A stretch of 64,000 nucleotides of DNA from positions 62,001 to 126,000 of the forward strand of contig NZ_JAYKPK010000004.1 of assembly GCF_035117555.1 (NCBI RefSeq). The letters run 5' to 3'. The position numbers and the translations under genes are program-made. The stretch comes from Yoonia sp035117555. GTDB lineage: Bacteria > Pseudomonadota > Alphaproteobacteria > Rhodobacterales > Rhodobacteraceae. The notes beneath the pieces were generated by a model. The model saw only the letters and a program-made list of their open reading frames with translations. It did no database searches and was not told where the DNA came from. This document shows positions 51,763-59,245 of the stretch, in pieces (the stretch's first letter is position 1; each line of letters begins with the position of its first letter).

Positions 51763-52308
51763 ATGGAAACAGAAACAAACCAAGTCGCAGGTGTTTGCGT
51801 TGATGCCGGGGGTTACGCCCTTGGGATGCCGCAGCTTTGCGCCGATTGGATGCCAAACCAGATTTTCTGGCTGATCATCACACTTATCGCCATTTTCTTC
51901 GTGCTGTCGCGCATCGCCTTGCCCCGGATCGGGGCGGTTCTGGCGGAACGCTCCGGCACGATCACCAATGACATCGCTGCTGCCGAAGATTACAAGAACA
52001 AAGCCGCCGAAGCGGAAGCCGCCTATGAAAAGGCACTGGCTGATGCACGGACCGAGGCACAGGCGATCATCGCCAAAGCCAAGGCCGATATTCAGGTGGA
52101 ACTGGATCGCGAATTGCAAAAGGCTGATGCTGAAATCGCTGCGAAAGCTGCGGAAAGCGAAGCCGCGATTGCACAGATCCGCGATTCATCGGTGATCAGC
52201 ATCACCGAAGTTGCCAAGGACACGGCCAAGGAATTGGTGCTGGCCATGGGCGGCGCTGCGGATGACACGACGATCAACGCTGCCGTTTCGGCGCGGGTGA
52301 AAGGATAA
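51763..52308 (+). CDS. atpF2: F0F1 ATP synthase subunit b'
   Basis: Second peripheral-stalk subunit (181 residues), found in photosynthetic and related alphaproteobacteria. A cytoplasm-directed N-terminal tail leads to one membrane span (MPNQIFWLIITLIAIFFVLSRIALP) and a long charged helix (DYKNKAAEAEAAYEKALADARTEAQAIIAKAKAD). It sits next to atpF, the usual order. Confidence 0.94.
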   Translation: METETNQVAGVCVDAGGYALGMPQLCADWMPNQIFWLIITLIAIFFVLSRIALPRIGAVLAERSGTITNDIAAAEDYKNKAAEAEAAYEKALADARTEAQAIIAKAKADIQVELDRELQKADAEIAAKAAESEAAIAQIRDSSVISITEVAKDTAKELVLAMGGAADDTTINAAVSARVKG

Positions 52309-52311
52309 GCC

Positions 52312-52869
52312 ATGCGTATTCTGACCACAGCTTTCCTTGCCCTTGCGGCCTCGCCCGCGATGGCGGCGGATTATCCGTTCTTTTCGCTGCGCAACACGGA
52401 CTTTGTCGTCAGCATTGCCTTTGTCATCTTCATCGGCATCCTGCTTTACTACAAAGTCCCGGCGCTGATCGCTGGCCTGCTGGATAAGCGCGCCATCACG
52501 ATCCGGTCGGAACTGGATGAAGCCAAGGCATTGCGCGAAGAAGCGCAGGCGCTGCTGGCCTCTTACGAGCGCAAACAGAAAGATGTGCAGGCGCAGGCCG
52601 ACCGCATCGTCGCCTCGGCCAAGCAAGAGGCGAATGCCGCCGCGAGTGCCGCGAAGGAAGAGATCGCCAAATCCATCACCCGGCGTCTGGCGGCGGCTGA
52701 AGATCAGATTGCCTCTGCCCAATCGGATGCGATCAAGGAGATCCGCGATCAGGCGGTGACCATCGCGGTCAGCGTCGCGAAAGAGGTGATGGCGAACCAG
52801 ATGGATGCCGCTGCCGCCAACAAGCTGATCGATCAGTCGATCACGACCGTGTCCGAGAAAATGCATTAA
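52312..52869 (+). CDS. atpF: F0F1 ATP synthase subunit b
   Basis: Peripheral-stalk subunit of 185 residues: a leader-like start (MRILTTAFLALAASPAMAA), one membrane span (FVVSIAFVIFIGILLYYKVP) and a long coiled coil (LDEAKALREEAQALLASYERKQKDV). It begins three bases after atpF2 and is the last gene of the F0 operon; F1 genes are elsewhere, as usual in this group. Confidence 0.95.
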   Translation: MRILTTAFLALAASPAMAADYPFFSLRNTDFVVSIAFVIFIGILLYYKVPALIAGLLDKRAITIRSELDEAKALREEAQALLASYERKQKDVQAQADRIVASAKQEANAAASAAKEEIAKSITRRLAAAEDQIASAQSDAIKEIRDQAVTIAVSVAKEVMANQMDAAAANKLIDQSITTVSEKMH

Positions 52870-52892
52870 GTCAGCACGCCGCTGACGGATCG

Positions 52893-52926
52893 AAAGCCCG
52901 GGCACCAGATCGGTGACCGGGCTTTT
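52893..52926 (+). terminator. rho-independent terminator of the F0 operon
   Basis: Nine-bp stem AAAGCCCGG / CCGGGCTTT with an inner CACC/GGTG pairing and TTTT at the 3' side, 24 bases after atpF. Confidence 0.88.
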
Positions 52927-53019
52927 GTTATTCCGGCCTTTGGAAAGCTGTCAAGCGCAGCATATTCCTGTTTGCTGCATTATGGCTTAGTGAATTGATA
53001 TAAAACACAAAAAACGACA

Positions 53020-53035
53020 ATTGCCAATTGGCAAT
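53020..53035 (-). terminator. palindrome after the FadR-type regulator gene
   Basis: Perfect 16-base palindrome ATTGCCAATTGGCAAT. On the minus strand it lies 30 bases after the regulator's stop and is followed by TGTCGTTTTTT, so a terminator hairpin (6-bp stem, AATT loop) is the simplest reading; an operator is the alternative. Confidence 0.5.
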
Positions 53036-53065
53036 CCTGACGGCTTTCGGACCATCGGAAACGCC

Positions 53066-53833
53066 TTAACGTCGCAATTCGTGCTGGAACCGCTTGACGG
53101 CAAAGGCTTCGTGCCGGTCGGCTTTTTGCTGGTTGGTCAGGCAGGTTTCGACATAATCCAGATGCGCCACCACAGCCGCCTTTGCCGCAACCGGATCGCG
53201 GGCCTGTAGGCCGATATTGATCTGGCGATGCTGGTCGAGCAAGGCATCGCGGGTGGTGCGCTGTTTGAACATGATGTTGCGGTTGTAGAACACGCCTTCG
53301 CGCAGCAGATCATACATTGACCGCATCATATGCAGCATGATGATGTTATGGCTGGCCTCGATGATGGCGAGGTGGAAATCAGCGTCAAGGCTGGCCTCTT
53401 CGGTCGGGTTGCGTTTCTGATGCGCGGCTTCCATTTTCTGAAAGATCGTGTCGATCACCTTGAGGTCGGTATCGCTGCTGAGCCGGGCCGCGCGTTCGGC
53501 GGCCAACCCTTCCATGTCGCGGCGAAAGCTGATGTAGTCGAACAATGCCTCGTCATGCGCTGCAAACAGCGCCACCAAAGCGGGCGAGAAAGCAGACCCC
53601 AGCACATCGGCGACGAATACCCCGGACCCGGCGCGCGAGGTCAGCAGGCCACGGTCCTGCAGATCGGCCAAAGCCTCGCGCAGGGACGGGCGCGAGACAT
53701 CCATCGTTTCGCTGAGTTCACGTTCCGAAGGCAGGCGTTCGCCGGGGCGCAGGATGCCGCGCAGGATCAGACCTTCGATCTGGCGGATGACGCCGTGGGA
53801 CAGTTTTTCCTGCAGGACCGGCTCGAATGGCAT
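53066..53833 (-). CDS. FadR-subfamily GntR transcriptional regulator
   Basis: A 255-residue regulator: N-terminal GntR winged helix (GLILRGILRPGERLPSERELSETMDVSRPSLREALADLQDRGLL, about 20-62) and a helical FCD effector domain. The metal-ligand pattern of FCD domains is partly visible (DADFHLAIIEASHN; H in AKAAVVAHLDYVE). It resembles PdhR/LldR types that sense a carboxylic acid. The ATG at 53833 starts the domain. No target gene is adjacent. Confidence 0.9.
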   Translation of the reverse strand: MPFEPVLQEKLSHGVIRQIEGLILRGILRPGERLPSERELSETMDVSRPSLREALADLQDRGLLTSRAGSGVFVADVLGSAFSPALVALFAAHDEALFDYISFRRDMEGLAAERAARLSSDTDLKVIDTIFQKMEAAHQKRNPTEEASLDADFHLAIIEASHNIIMLHMMRSMYDLLREGVFYNRNIMFKQRTTRDALLDQHRQINIGLQARDPVAAKAAVVAHLDYVETCLTNQQKADRHEAFAVKRFQHELRR

Positions 53834-53894
53834 GAATGTCTCTTTGGTTTTGGTCAGGACAGATGACCACATTGTCACGGCTGTGATCAAACGA

Positions 53895-53920
53895 AAAGGG
53901 CCGCATTGCTGCGGCCCTTT
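53895..53920 (-). terminator. terminator after the OmpA-like gene
   Basis: Perfect 10-bp stem AAAGGGCCGC / GCGGCCCTTT with a 6-base loop, 22 bases after the OmpA-like stop on the minus strand, ending in CCCTTTTCG. Confidence 0.85.
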
Positions 53921-53942
53921 GCTGAAACTGGTCGGGAAAAGA

Positions 53943-54599
53943 TCAGTTTGGTGTGATGACGATTTCCACGCGGCGGTTCTGCTGACGGCCTTGTTCGGTG
54001 GCGTTGGAAGCCACAGGCTGGTTCAGACCGGCACCGATCGAGCGGATCCGCGCAGGCGACACGCCACCGCTGCGCAGCACACCAGCGACTGAGGCCGCAC
54101 GGCGTTCGGACAGGTCCTGGTTGAAGGCAGCCGAACCGACGTTATCGGTATGGCCGATCACATTGACGGTGGAATTGGGGTAGTTGTTCAGCGATTGCGC
54201 GACGATCAGCAGATCATTCTGCGATTGTGCGCCGACCTGTGTGCTGTTGGTGGCAAACAGCAGGTCCTGCGACAGCACGACGACCAGGTTGTTGCCGTTG
54301 TTGGACACGCCCACATCGCTGCGCAGCTGGCGGCGCAGTTCTTCGGCCTGACGGTCCATGCTGTTGCCAACGCCAGCGCCGACGCCTGCACCCAGTGCGG
54401 CACCGATCAGGGCTGCCTGATTGCGTTCACGGTTGGTGCCATCGTTGCCGACCAGAGCACCAGCAGCGGCACCACCCAGCGCGCCGATGACGGCACCCTG
54501 ACGTGTGTTCTGGCTGTTGTTCGGCGCGCCCGGATCACAGGCGGCCACAGCGACGAGCGATACAGCAGCAATCGCGAGCGGGAATTTGGAAAAGATCAT
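53943..54599 (-). CDS. OmpA-family outer-membrane lipoprotein (YiaD-like)
   Basis: A 218-residue lipoprotein anchoring the outer membrane to peptidoglycan. The signal peptide ends in a lipobox (LVAVAAC, lipidated Cys about 21). A glycine-zipper segment follows (GALGGAAAGALVGND; ALIGAALGAGVGAGVGN), then the OmpA-C peptidoglycan domain (NVIGHTDNVGSAAFNQDLSERRAASV; NRRVEIVI). The ATG at 54599 begins the signal peptide. Confidence 0.92.
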   Translation of the reverse strand: MIFSKFPLAIAAVSLVAVAACDPGAPNNSQNTRQGAVIGALGGAAAGALVGNDGTNRERNQAALIGAALGAGVGAGVGNSMDRQAEELRRQLRSDVGVSNNGNNLVVVLSQDLLFATNSTQVGAQSQNDLLIVAQSLNNYPNSTVNVIGHTDNVGSAAFNQDLSERRAASVAGVLRSGGVSPARIRSIGAGLNQPVASNATEQGRQQNRRVEIVITPN

Positions 54600-54688
54600 G
54601 ACAGTGATTCCATTATTAAGGATGCGCAAAGATGCGCGGGTTACACGCTTTGTTATGACAACATGCGGGCTGCTATCCAATAACGCTT

Positions 54689-55564
54689 TTAGATTGGGTT
54701 AGGTTCCACAAAATTTTCGTGATCCGCGCCGCTGGCATCAACGCGGGCAGATTCCCATGCGAGCATTGCGCGTTTGACTGGCAGACCCCAGTGATAGCCG
54801 CCCAATCCGCCCGATTTGCGCAAAGCCCGGTGGCAGGGGATCAGCCAGCTGACCGGATTGCGCCCCACGGCAGTGCCTACGGCGCGCACGGCTTTGGGAT
54901 TGCCGATGGATTGCGCGATTTCGCCATAGGTCGTGACATGGCCTGACGGGATGGTCAGCAACGCCTCCCAGACCTTCAGTTGAAACGGCGCGCCGATCAT
55001 ATGCAATTGCGCCTGGCCCGTCATGCCAAGCGCGGCTGTGGCCCAGTCCCGCAAAGCATCGGGGTTTTCGCTGAACGTGGCCTTGGGCCAGCGCTGGCGC
55101 AGATCGTGCATCGTTGCGTCCGTGCCCGCTTCGGCGGCAAAGGCTAGCCCGCAGATGCCCCGATCCGTGCCCATGACCAATGCGGGGCCAAAGGCGCTGT
55201 CGAACCAGCCCCAGTTGATCCGCAGGCCCGCACCGGCATGGGCATAATCACCGGGGCTCATCGCCTCCCAGCGCAGGAACAGATCATGCAACCGGCCTGA
55301 TCCCGACAGCCCGACAGCATGGGCAGTGTCCAATGTGGTGAACCGCTCGCGCAGCAGCGCCTTGGCGTGATCAAGGGTCAGATATTGCTGATAGCGCTTT
55401 GGCGATACCCCGACCCAGGTCGAAAAAAGCCGCTGGAAATGCGCCGGGCTCATCTGCATCTGCGCGGCCAGCGTGTTCAGCGACAAAGGCGCATCGCCCG
55501 CCGCATCGATCAACGCAATCGCGCGGCGCATGACGTGATAATGATATGTGTCTGACTGATCCAT
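54689..55564 (-). CDS. ada: Ada-like AraC regulator / O6-alkylguanine-DNA alkyltransferase
   Basis: Fusion of 291 residues: an AraC-type helix-turn-helix (about 10-110; LSLNTLAAQMQMSPAHFQRLFSTWVGVSPKRYQQYL) and a suicide methyltransferase domain with the acceptor cysteine in IPCHR (WLIPCHRALRKSGG). It repairs O6-methylguanine and may activate repair genes. The N-terminal metal-binding phosphotriester-repair domain of E. coli Ada is missing, so methyl-phosphate sensing is unlikely. It is divergent from nth. Confidence 0.9.
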   Translation of the reverse strand: MDQSDTYHYHVMRRAIALIDAAGDAPLSLNTLAAQMQMSPAHFQRLFSTWVGVSPKRYQQYLTLDHAKALLRERFTTLDTAHAVGLSGSGRLHDLFLRWEAMSPGDYAHAGAGLRINWGWFDSAFGPALVMGTDRGICGLAFAAEAGTDATMHDLRQRWPKATFSENPDALRDWATAALGMTGQAQLHMIGAPFQLKVWEALLTIPSGHVTTYGEIAQSIGNPKAVRAVGTAVGRNPVSWLIPCHRALRKSGGLGGYHWGLPVKRAMLAWESARVDASGADHENFVEPNPI

Positions 55565-55657
55565 AAAGCCAATCTAAAGCCAAGATGCCGCGCCTGCGAC
55601 CCGAATATTGCGCATCCCGCACTTGCCCTGTCTGTGGCCGCACGGCATAGAGACGCC

Positions 55658-56302
55658 ATGGCCAAGCAGCTTGATTATCACACGATCCGCGCGATCTTTG
55701 CCCGGTTTCATGCCGCAGAGCCTGAACCCAAAGGCGAGCTTGAGCATGTCAATGTCTACACGCTGGTCGTGGCCGTGGCTTTGTCGGCGCAGGCTACCGA
55801 TGCCGGCGTGAACAAGGCGACACGCGCTTTGTTCGCTGTGGCCGATACGCCGGAAAAGATGCTGGCGCTGGGGCTGGACGGTGTGACGGACCACGTCAAG
55901 ACCATCGGCCTGTTCCGCCAGAAGGCGAAGAACATCATTAAAATGAGCCAAATTCTGGTCGATGATTACGGCGGCGAGGTGCCCAATTCCCGCGCCGCGC
56001 TGCAATCCTTGCCCGGTGTCGGGCGCAAGACCGCGAATGTGGTGCTGAATATGTGGTGGGGCCAGCCTGCGCAGGCGGTGGATACGCATATCTTCCGCTT
56101 TGGCAACCGCAGCGGTGTGGCCCCGGGCAAGGATGTCGATCAGGTCGAACGTGCGATTGAAGATCACATTCCCGCCGATTATCAGCTGCACGCGCATCAT
56201 TGGATGATCCTGCACGGGCGCTATGTCTGTGTCGCACGTAAACCTAAATGCGGTGTCTGTATCATCCGCGATCTGTGTCAATTCGAGGAAAAGAACTTAT
56301 GA
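55658..56302 (+). CDS. nth: endonuclease III
   Basis: DNA glycosylase/AP lyase for oxidised pyrimidines. The 214-residue protein has the helix-hairpin-helix (LQSLPGVGRKTANVVLN, catalytic Lys in GRKTA), the catalytic Asp in AVDTHIFR, and the 4Fe-4S ligands C-x6-C-x2-C-x5-C at the C-terminus. The ATG at 55658 fits the family start. It overlaps the adenosine kinase gene (ATGA), and repair genes lie on both sides of this start region. Confidence 0.96.
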   Translation: MAKQLDYHTIRAIFARFHAAEPEPKGELEHVNVYTLVVAVALSAQATDAGVNKATRALFAVADTPEKMLALGLDGVTDHVKTIGLFRQKAKNIIKMSQILVDDYGGEVPNSRAALQSLPGVGRKTANVVLNMWWGQPAQAVDTHIFRFGNRSGVAPGKDVDQVERAIEDHIPADYQLHAHHWMILHGRYVCVARKPKCGVCIIRDLCQFEEKNL

Positions 56303-57291
56303 AAAACTATCAGGTTGTCGGGATCGGCAATGCCATGGTCGATGTGCTGGCCCGCGCCGAGGATGATTTTCTGACGCAGGCCGGGGTGCAGAAAGGCATC
56401 ATGCAATTGATCGACATGGACCGCGCGGCTGATCTCTATGACCGGATCGGGCCTGCCAAGGAAATCAGTGGCGGATCGGCGGCCAACACGATCGCAGGCA
56501 TCGCGCATCTGGGCGGGCGCACCGCCTATGTCGGCAAGGTCAAGGACGACCAATTGGGCGCGATCTTCGCGCATGATCTGCGCGCGCAGGGGGCGGATTA
56601 TGCGACCGCCATGGCGCCGCGGACCGAAGAAGCCGAGACCGGGCGCTGCATCGTCATCGTCACGCCGGATGGCGAGAGGTCGATGAACACCTATCTAGGG
56701 GTCACGGAATTCCTGTCGCCTGACGATATTGATGAAGGCCAGATGGCGCAGGCGGAATGGATCTATCTCGAAGGCTACCGTTTCGACGGGCCGGACAGCC
56801 AGGCCGCCTTTGCCAAGGCGATCAATGCTTGCAAAGGGGCAGGGGGTCGCGTGTCGATCACTTTGTCCGATCCCTTCTGTATCGAACGGCATCGCGAGGC
56901 CTTTGCCGCGATGATCCGTGATCATGTGGATCTTTTGTTCTGCAACCGCTCTGAAATGCTGTCGATGTATCAGACGGAAGATTTCGAGGCGGCATTGGGT
57001 CAGGCCGCCGCGCAGGTCGGTATCGTTGCCTGCACCGACAGCGGCAATGGCGTGCATATCCTGTCGGATGGCGCGCGCTGGCATGTGCCTGCGGTGCCGA
57101 CGCAGATCGTCGATGCGACCGGCGCGGGTGATCTTTTTGCTGCCGGGTTCCTCTGGGGGCTGACCGAAGGCTATGCGCTGGAAAGCTGCGGCAAGATGGG
57201 CAATCTGGCCGCGTCAGAGGTGATCAGCCATATCGGTGCAAGGCCCGAGGCCGATCTCAAGGCACTGTTTGCGGCACACGGGCTGCTGTAA
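56299..57291 (+). CDS. adenosine kinase (PfkB family)
   Basis: Ribokinase-fold sugar kinase of 330 residues, the type annotated as adenosine kinase in alphaproteobacteria. The two PfkB signatures are visible: GGSAANTIAGIAHLGGRTAYVGKV near residue 55 and DATGAGDLFAAGFLWG near 275, containing the catalytic Asp. The start overlaps nth by four bases. Its end overlaps the convergent unknown gene by 35 bases. Substrate choice among nucleosides is inferred. Confidence 0.87.
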   Translation: MKNYQVVGIGNAMVDVLARAEDDFLTQAGVQKGIMQLIDMDRAADLYDRIGPAKEISGGSAANTIAGIAHLGGRTAYVGKVKDDQLGAIFAHDLRAQGADYATAMAPRTEEAETGRCIVIVTPDGERSMNTYLGVTEFLSPDDIDEGQMAQAEWIYLEGYRFDGPDSQAAFAKAINACKGAGGRVSITLSDPFCIERHREAFAAMIRDHVDLLFCNRSEMLSMYQTEDFEAALGQAAAQVGIVACTDSGNGVHILSDGARWHVPAVPTQIVDATGAGDLFAAGFLWGLTEGYALESCGKMGNLAASEVISHIGARPEADLKALFAAHGLL

Positions 57292-57976
57292 GCCAAAGCT
57301 GGTCCAGCGCGTCAATGGCGGCGGGATCGAACCTGTCTTCTTCTTTCCAATATTTGCCGGACGGCACATAATAGCCGAGCCGTGCCTCTTCGGCCAAGGC
57401 CGCCTCGGTGGCTGTCACGTCATAGCCCTGCGGCTGGATATGGTCCAAAACCTCCGGCGCGCTGCGCGGAAACACCAGACGGCTGTTATCCTGTGACAGG
57501 TTGACCATGGCGCAGCCTTGCTTTGCGGCCAAGATCATCAACCGCGCTGATTTCGCTTCCAACGATCGCAGCGTCACATCCTTGCGCAATGGATCGGCGG
57601 TGCCGGTGCCGTAAAAATGCGTCTGACTGGCGGCGGGATACACCATATCGCAGCCCATCACCGCAATGACCCGCGGTCGCAGCGCGGCCAGCGCCCAATA
57701 GCTGGCGGTAAAGGCCATCGTGCCGCCGGCATAAACAAAACCGCCGAAGTCATTCTGCAACGGCACGTAATCGCCCGAACGGATCATTCTTTGATCCGGC
57801 CCGATCTCTTGCGGCTTGCGCATATCAGGAAAATCATCGGGATGGATCAGATCATCCCAATCCGGGCGCACAGCCCAGGCATTGTTGATCACAACAATCC
57901 GGTCAAATGCAGCGCGGGGCCAGGCGCGCGCCTGCACGACATTGGGCCCGCTGCCCAGGATCAAAACAATCGCCAT
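57257..57976 (-). CDS. unknown protein with an N-terminal nucleotide-like fold
   Basis: Unrecognised 239-residue protein. MAIVLILGSGPNV at the start and IVVINNAWAVRPDWDDLIHPDD resemble proteins of the DUF115/MptE-like group, which act on sugars or pterins, and GGTMAFTASYWALAALRPRVIAVMGCDMVY fits a second strand-loop. Two nearby methionines (58003, 57976) could start it; 57976 gives the better N-terminus. It lies in a glycan-related neighbourhood (sulfotransferase, branching glycosyltransferase), so a role in surface sugar modification is possible. Confidence 0.6.
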   Translation of the reverse strand: MAIVLILGSGPNVVQARAWPRAAFDRIVVINNAWAVRPDWDDLIHPDDFPDMRKPQEIGPDQRMIRSGDYVPLQNDFGGFVYAGGTMAFTASYWALAALRPRVIAVMGCDMVYPAASQTHFYGTGTADPLRKDVTLRSLEAKSARLMILAAKQGCAMVNLSQDNSRLVFPRSAPEVLDHIQPQGYDVTATEAALAEEARLGYYVPSGKYWKEEDRFDPAAIDALDQLWLTAARVPQTVP

Positions 57977-58049
57977 ACCCGCATTCCTAGCCATCTTCTG
58001 CACCAGCGAAGTAACGCGATCCGCGGGCTTGTCGAAGAAAAACTTTGAA

Positions 58050-58082
58050 GCCTCCGGCGGGGATATTTGTACTCAGACGATG
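58050..58082 (+). repeat. intergenic repeat A, copy 5
   Basis: GCCTCCGGCGGGGATATTT, then a short spacer and CTCAGACGATG. No adjacent hairpin. Confidence 0.75.
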
Positions 58083-58221
58083 GACAAGTTACCGCCACCT
58101 GATGCGGTGGTCGCCCGGCGCTGCGCAAAAGGTGGCGGCATCGTCGTCGGCGGTCATCGGCATCCCTGCCTGTACCGCCAGCCCAGATTACCGCCTTAAC
58201 CTTAATAATCCGTAAAGCCCC

Positions 58222-58254
58222 CATCGTCCGAGCAAAAATATCCTCGGGGGTGAG
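58222..58254 (-). repeat. intergenic repeat A, copy 6 (variant)
   Basis: CATCGTCCGAGCAAAAATAT, then a diverged GC part (CCTCGGGGGTGAGG). It is inverted relative to copy 5. Confidence 0.6.
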
Positions 58255-58299
58255 GCGCGCAGCGCCGAGGGGGCAGACAGCCCCCTGCCGCCCTGTCAG

Positions 58300-59121
58300 T
58301 TATTGGCCAAGCTTGGCATGAACCTCATCCAGATCAATGTCACCGACAGGCATCTTGTTGGCGGGGTTTTCAAAATCATAGCGGAACAGACGGAAGTCGC
58401 GTTTATACATCTCATAGACCAGATGCATCGACAGATCGTCGAAATAATCCTCGACCTTGTGCAGGCGTTTCGGGCCATGCCCTTCGCTTTCATTGAAGCG
58501 TGGGATTGTGGCCAGATCGATCGCATAAGGCGTATCGGCGCGGTCCAGAACCACCTGCATGCCGTCGTTGAATTTTTCTGTCCAGAAAATATGATCGTAG
58601 CGACCGCCATTGCCGATGAAGGTCGAGATATGGCCTGACATGGCCGACCAATGGATGTCGGGTTCCATCGGTTTGCGCCAGCGGATGGTGTCGCGTGCGA
58701 AAAGCAGGAACCGCCGGAAGCTTTTGATCTGGTCGAACTCAAAACCATTGGCGGGATCACCCACCTCGATCCCGTATTTCTGGATCAGCTGGGGCACCAG
58801 ACTGCCGCGATAATAGCTGCCGTTGCGTTGCACGCCGCAGATCTTGTCAAAGAAGGATGACAGGATGCGCGTATAGGGATTGCGCACGCAGGTGAAAGCA
58901 AAGCTTTTATGCGCCAGCACATTGTCCCTGATCACCGGCTGGCTGTCGTCCAGCGCCCATTTATGCAGCCCGGCTTTTGCATCATGGATGTCGCCGTCGA
59001 AAAAACTGCCGTGATCACTGTAATACATGATCTGGCCGATGGTCGAACAGGCACATTTGGGCACGACTCTGTAGACCATGCTTTCGCTGGTCGTCATCCA
59101 TATTCCGGGAAAATTTACCAC
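58300..59121 (-). CDS. sulfotransferase family 2 protein
   Basis: A 273-residue cytosolic-type sulfotransferase that would move sulfate from PAPS to a carbohydrate. The PAPS 5'-phosphosulfate loop is VPKCACSTIGQIMYY (about 20-34) and the 3'-phosphate site is FTCVRNPYTRILSSFFDKI (about 75-93). The start is a GTG at 59121 backed by TTAGGAG seven bases before it. It is divergent from a branching glycosyltransferase, pointing to decoration of a surface polysaccharide; the acceptor is unknown. Confidence 0.85.
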   Translation of the reverse strand: MVNFPGIWMTTSESMVYRVVPKCACSTIGQIMYYSDHGSFFDGDIHDAKAGLHKWALDDSQPVIRDNVLAHKSFAFTCVRNPYTRILSSFFDKICGVQRNGSYYRGSLVPQLIQKYGIEVGDPANGFEFDQIKSFRRFLLFARDTIRWRKPMEPDIHWSAMSGHISTFIGNGGRYDHIFWTEKFNDGMQVVLDRADTPYAIDLATIPRFNESEGHGPKRLHKVEDYFDDLSMHLVYEMYKRDFRLFRYDFENPANKMPVGDIDLDEVHAKLGQ

Positions 59122-59245
59122 TGCTACACTCCTAACCCGCGATACCGCATCGCAACAGAATTATAACAAGCAAAGAAGTGCTGTCACTTCAATGTCTCTT
59201 CGCGCTAAAAAGCGGCAGTCGTTTATTCTGGTCTGATTGGTTACC

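Larger units (their letters stand above)
57977..58299. other. gene-poor gap with two inverted repeat A copies
   Basis: No convincing gene in 323 bases. Two repeat A copies in opposite orientation (58050-58082 and 58222-58254) flank 139 bases. A 38-codon frame starting inside copy 5 (ATG at 58080) has no ribosome binding site. Hairpin-forming GC-rich sequence follows copy 6. Confidence 0.6.

Noticed and set aside
53020..53035. Palindrome as an operator of the FadR-type regulator
   Set aside because: It lies after the 3' end of the gene with no gene starting nearby, and a T-rich stretch follows on the gene's strand; termination is simpler.
58080..58199. 38-codon frame starting in repeat A copy 5
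   Set aside because: The ATG belongs to the repeat element, there is no ribosome binding site, and the peptide has no protein-like features.
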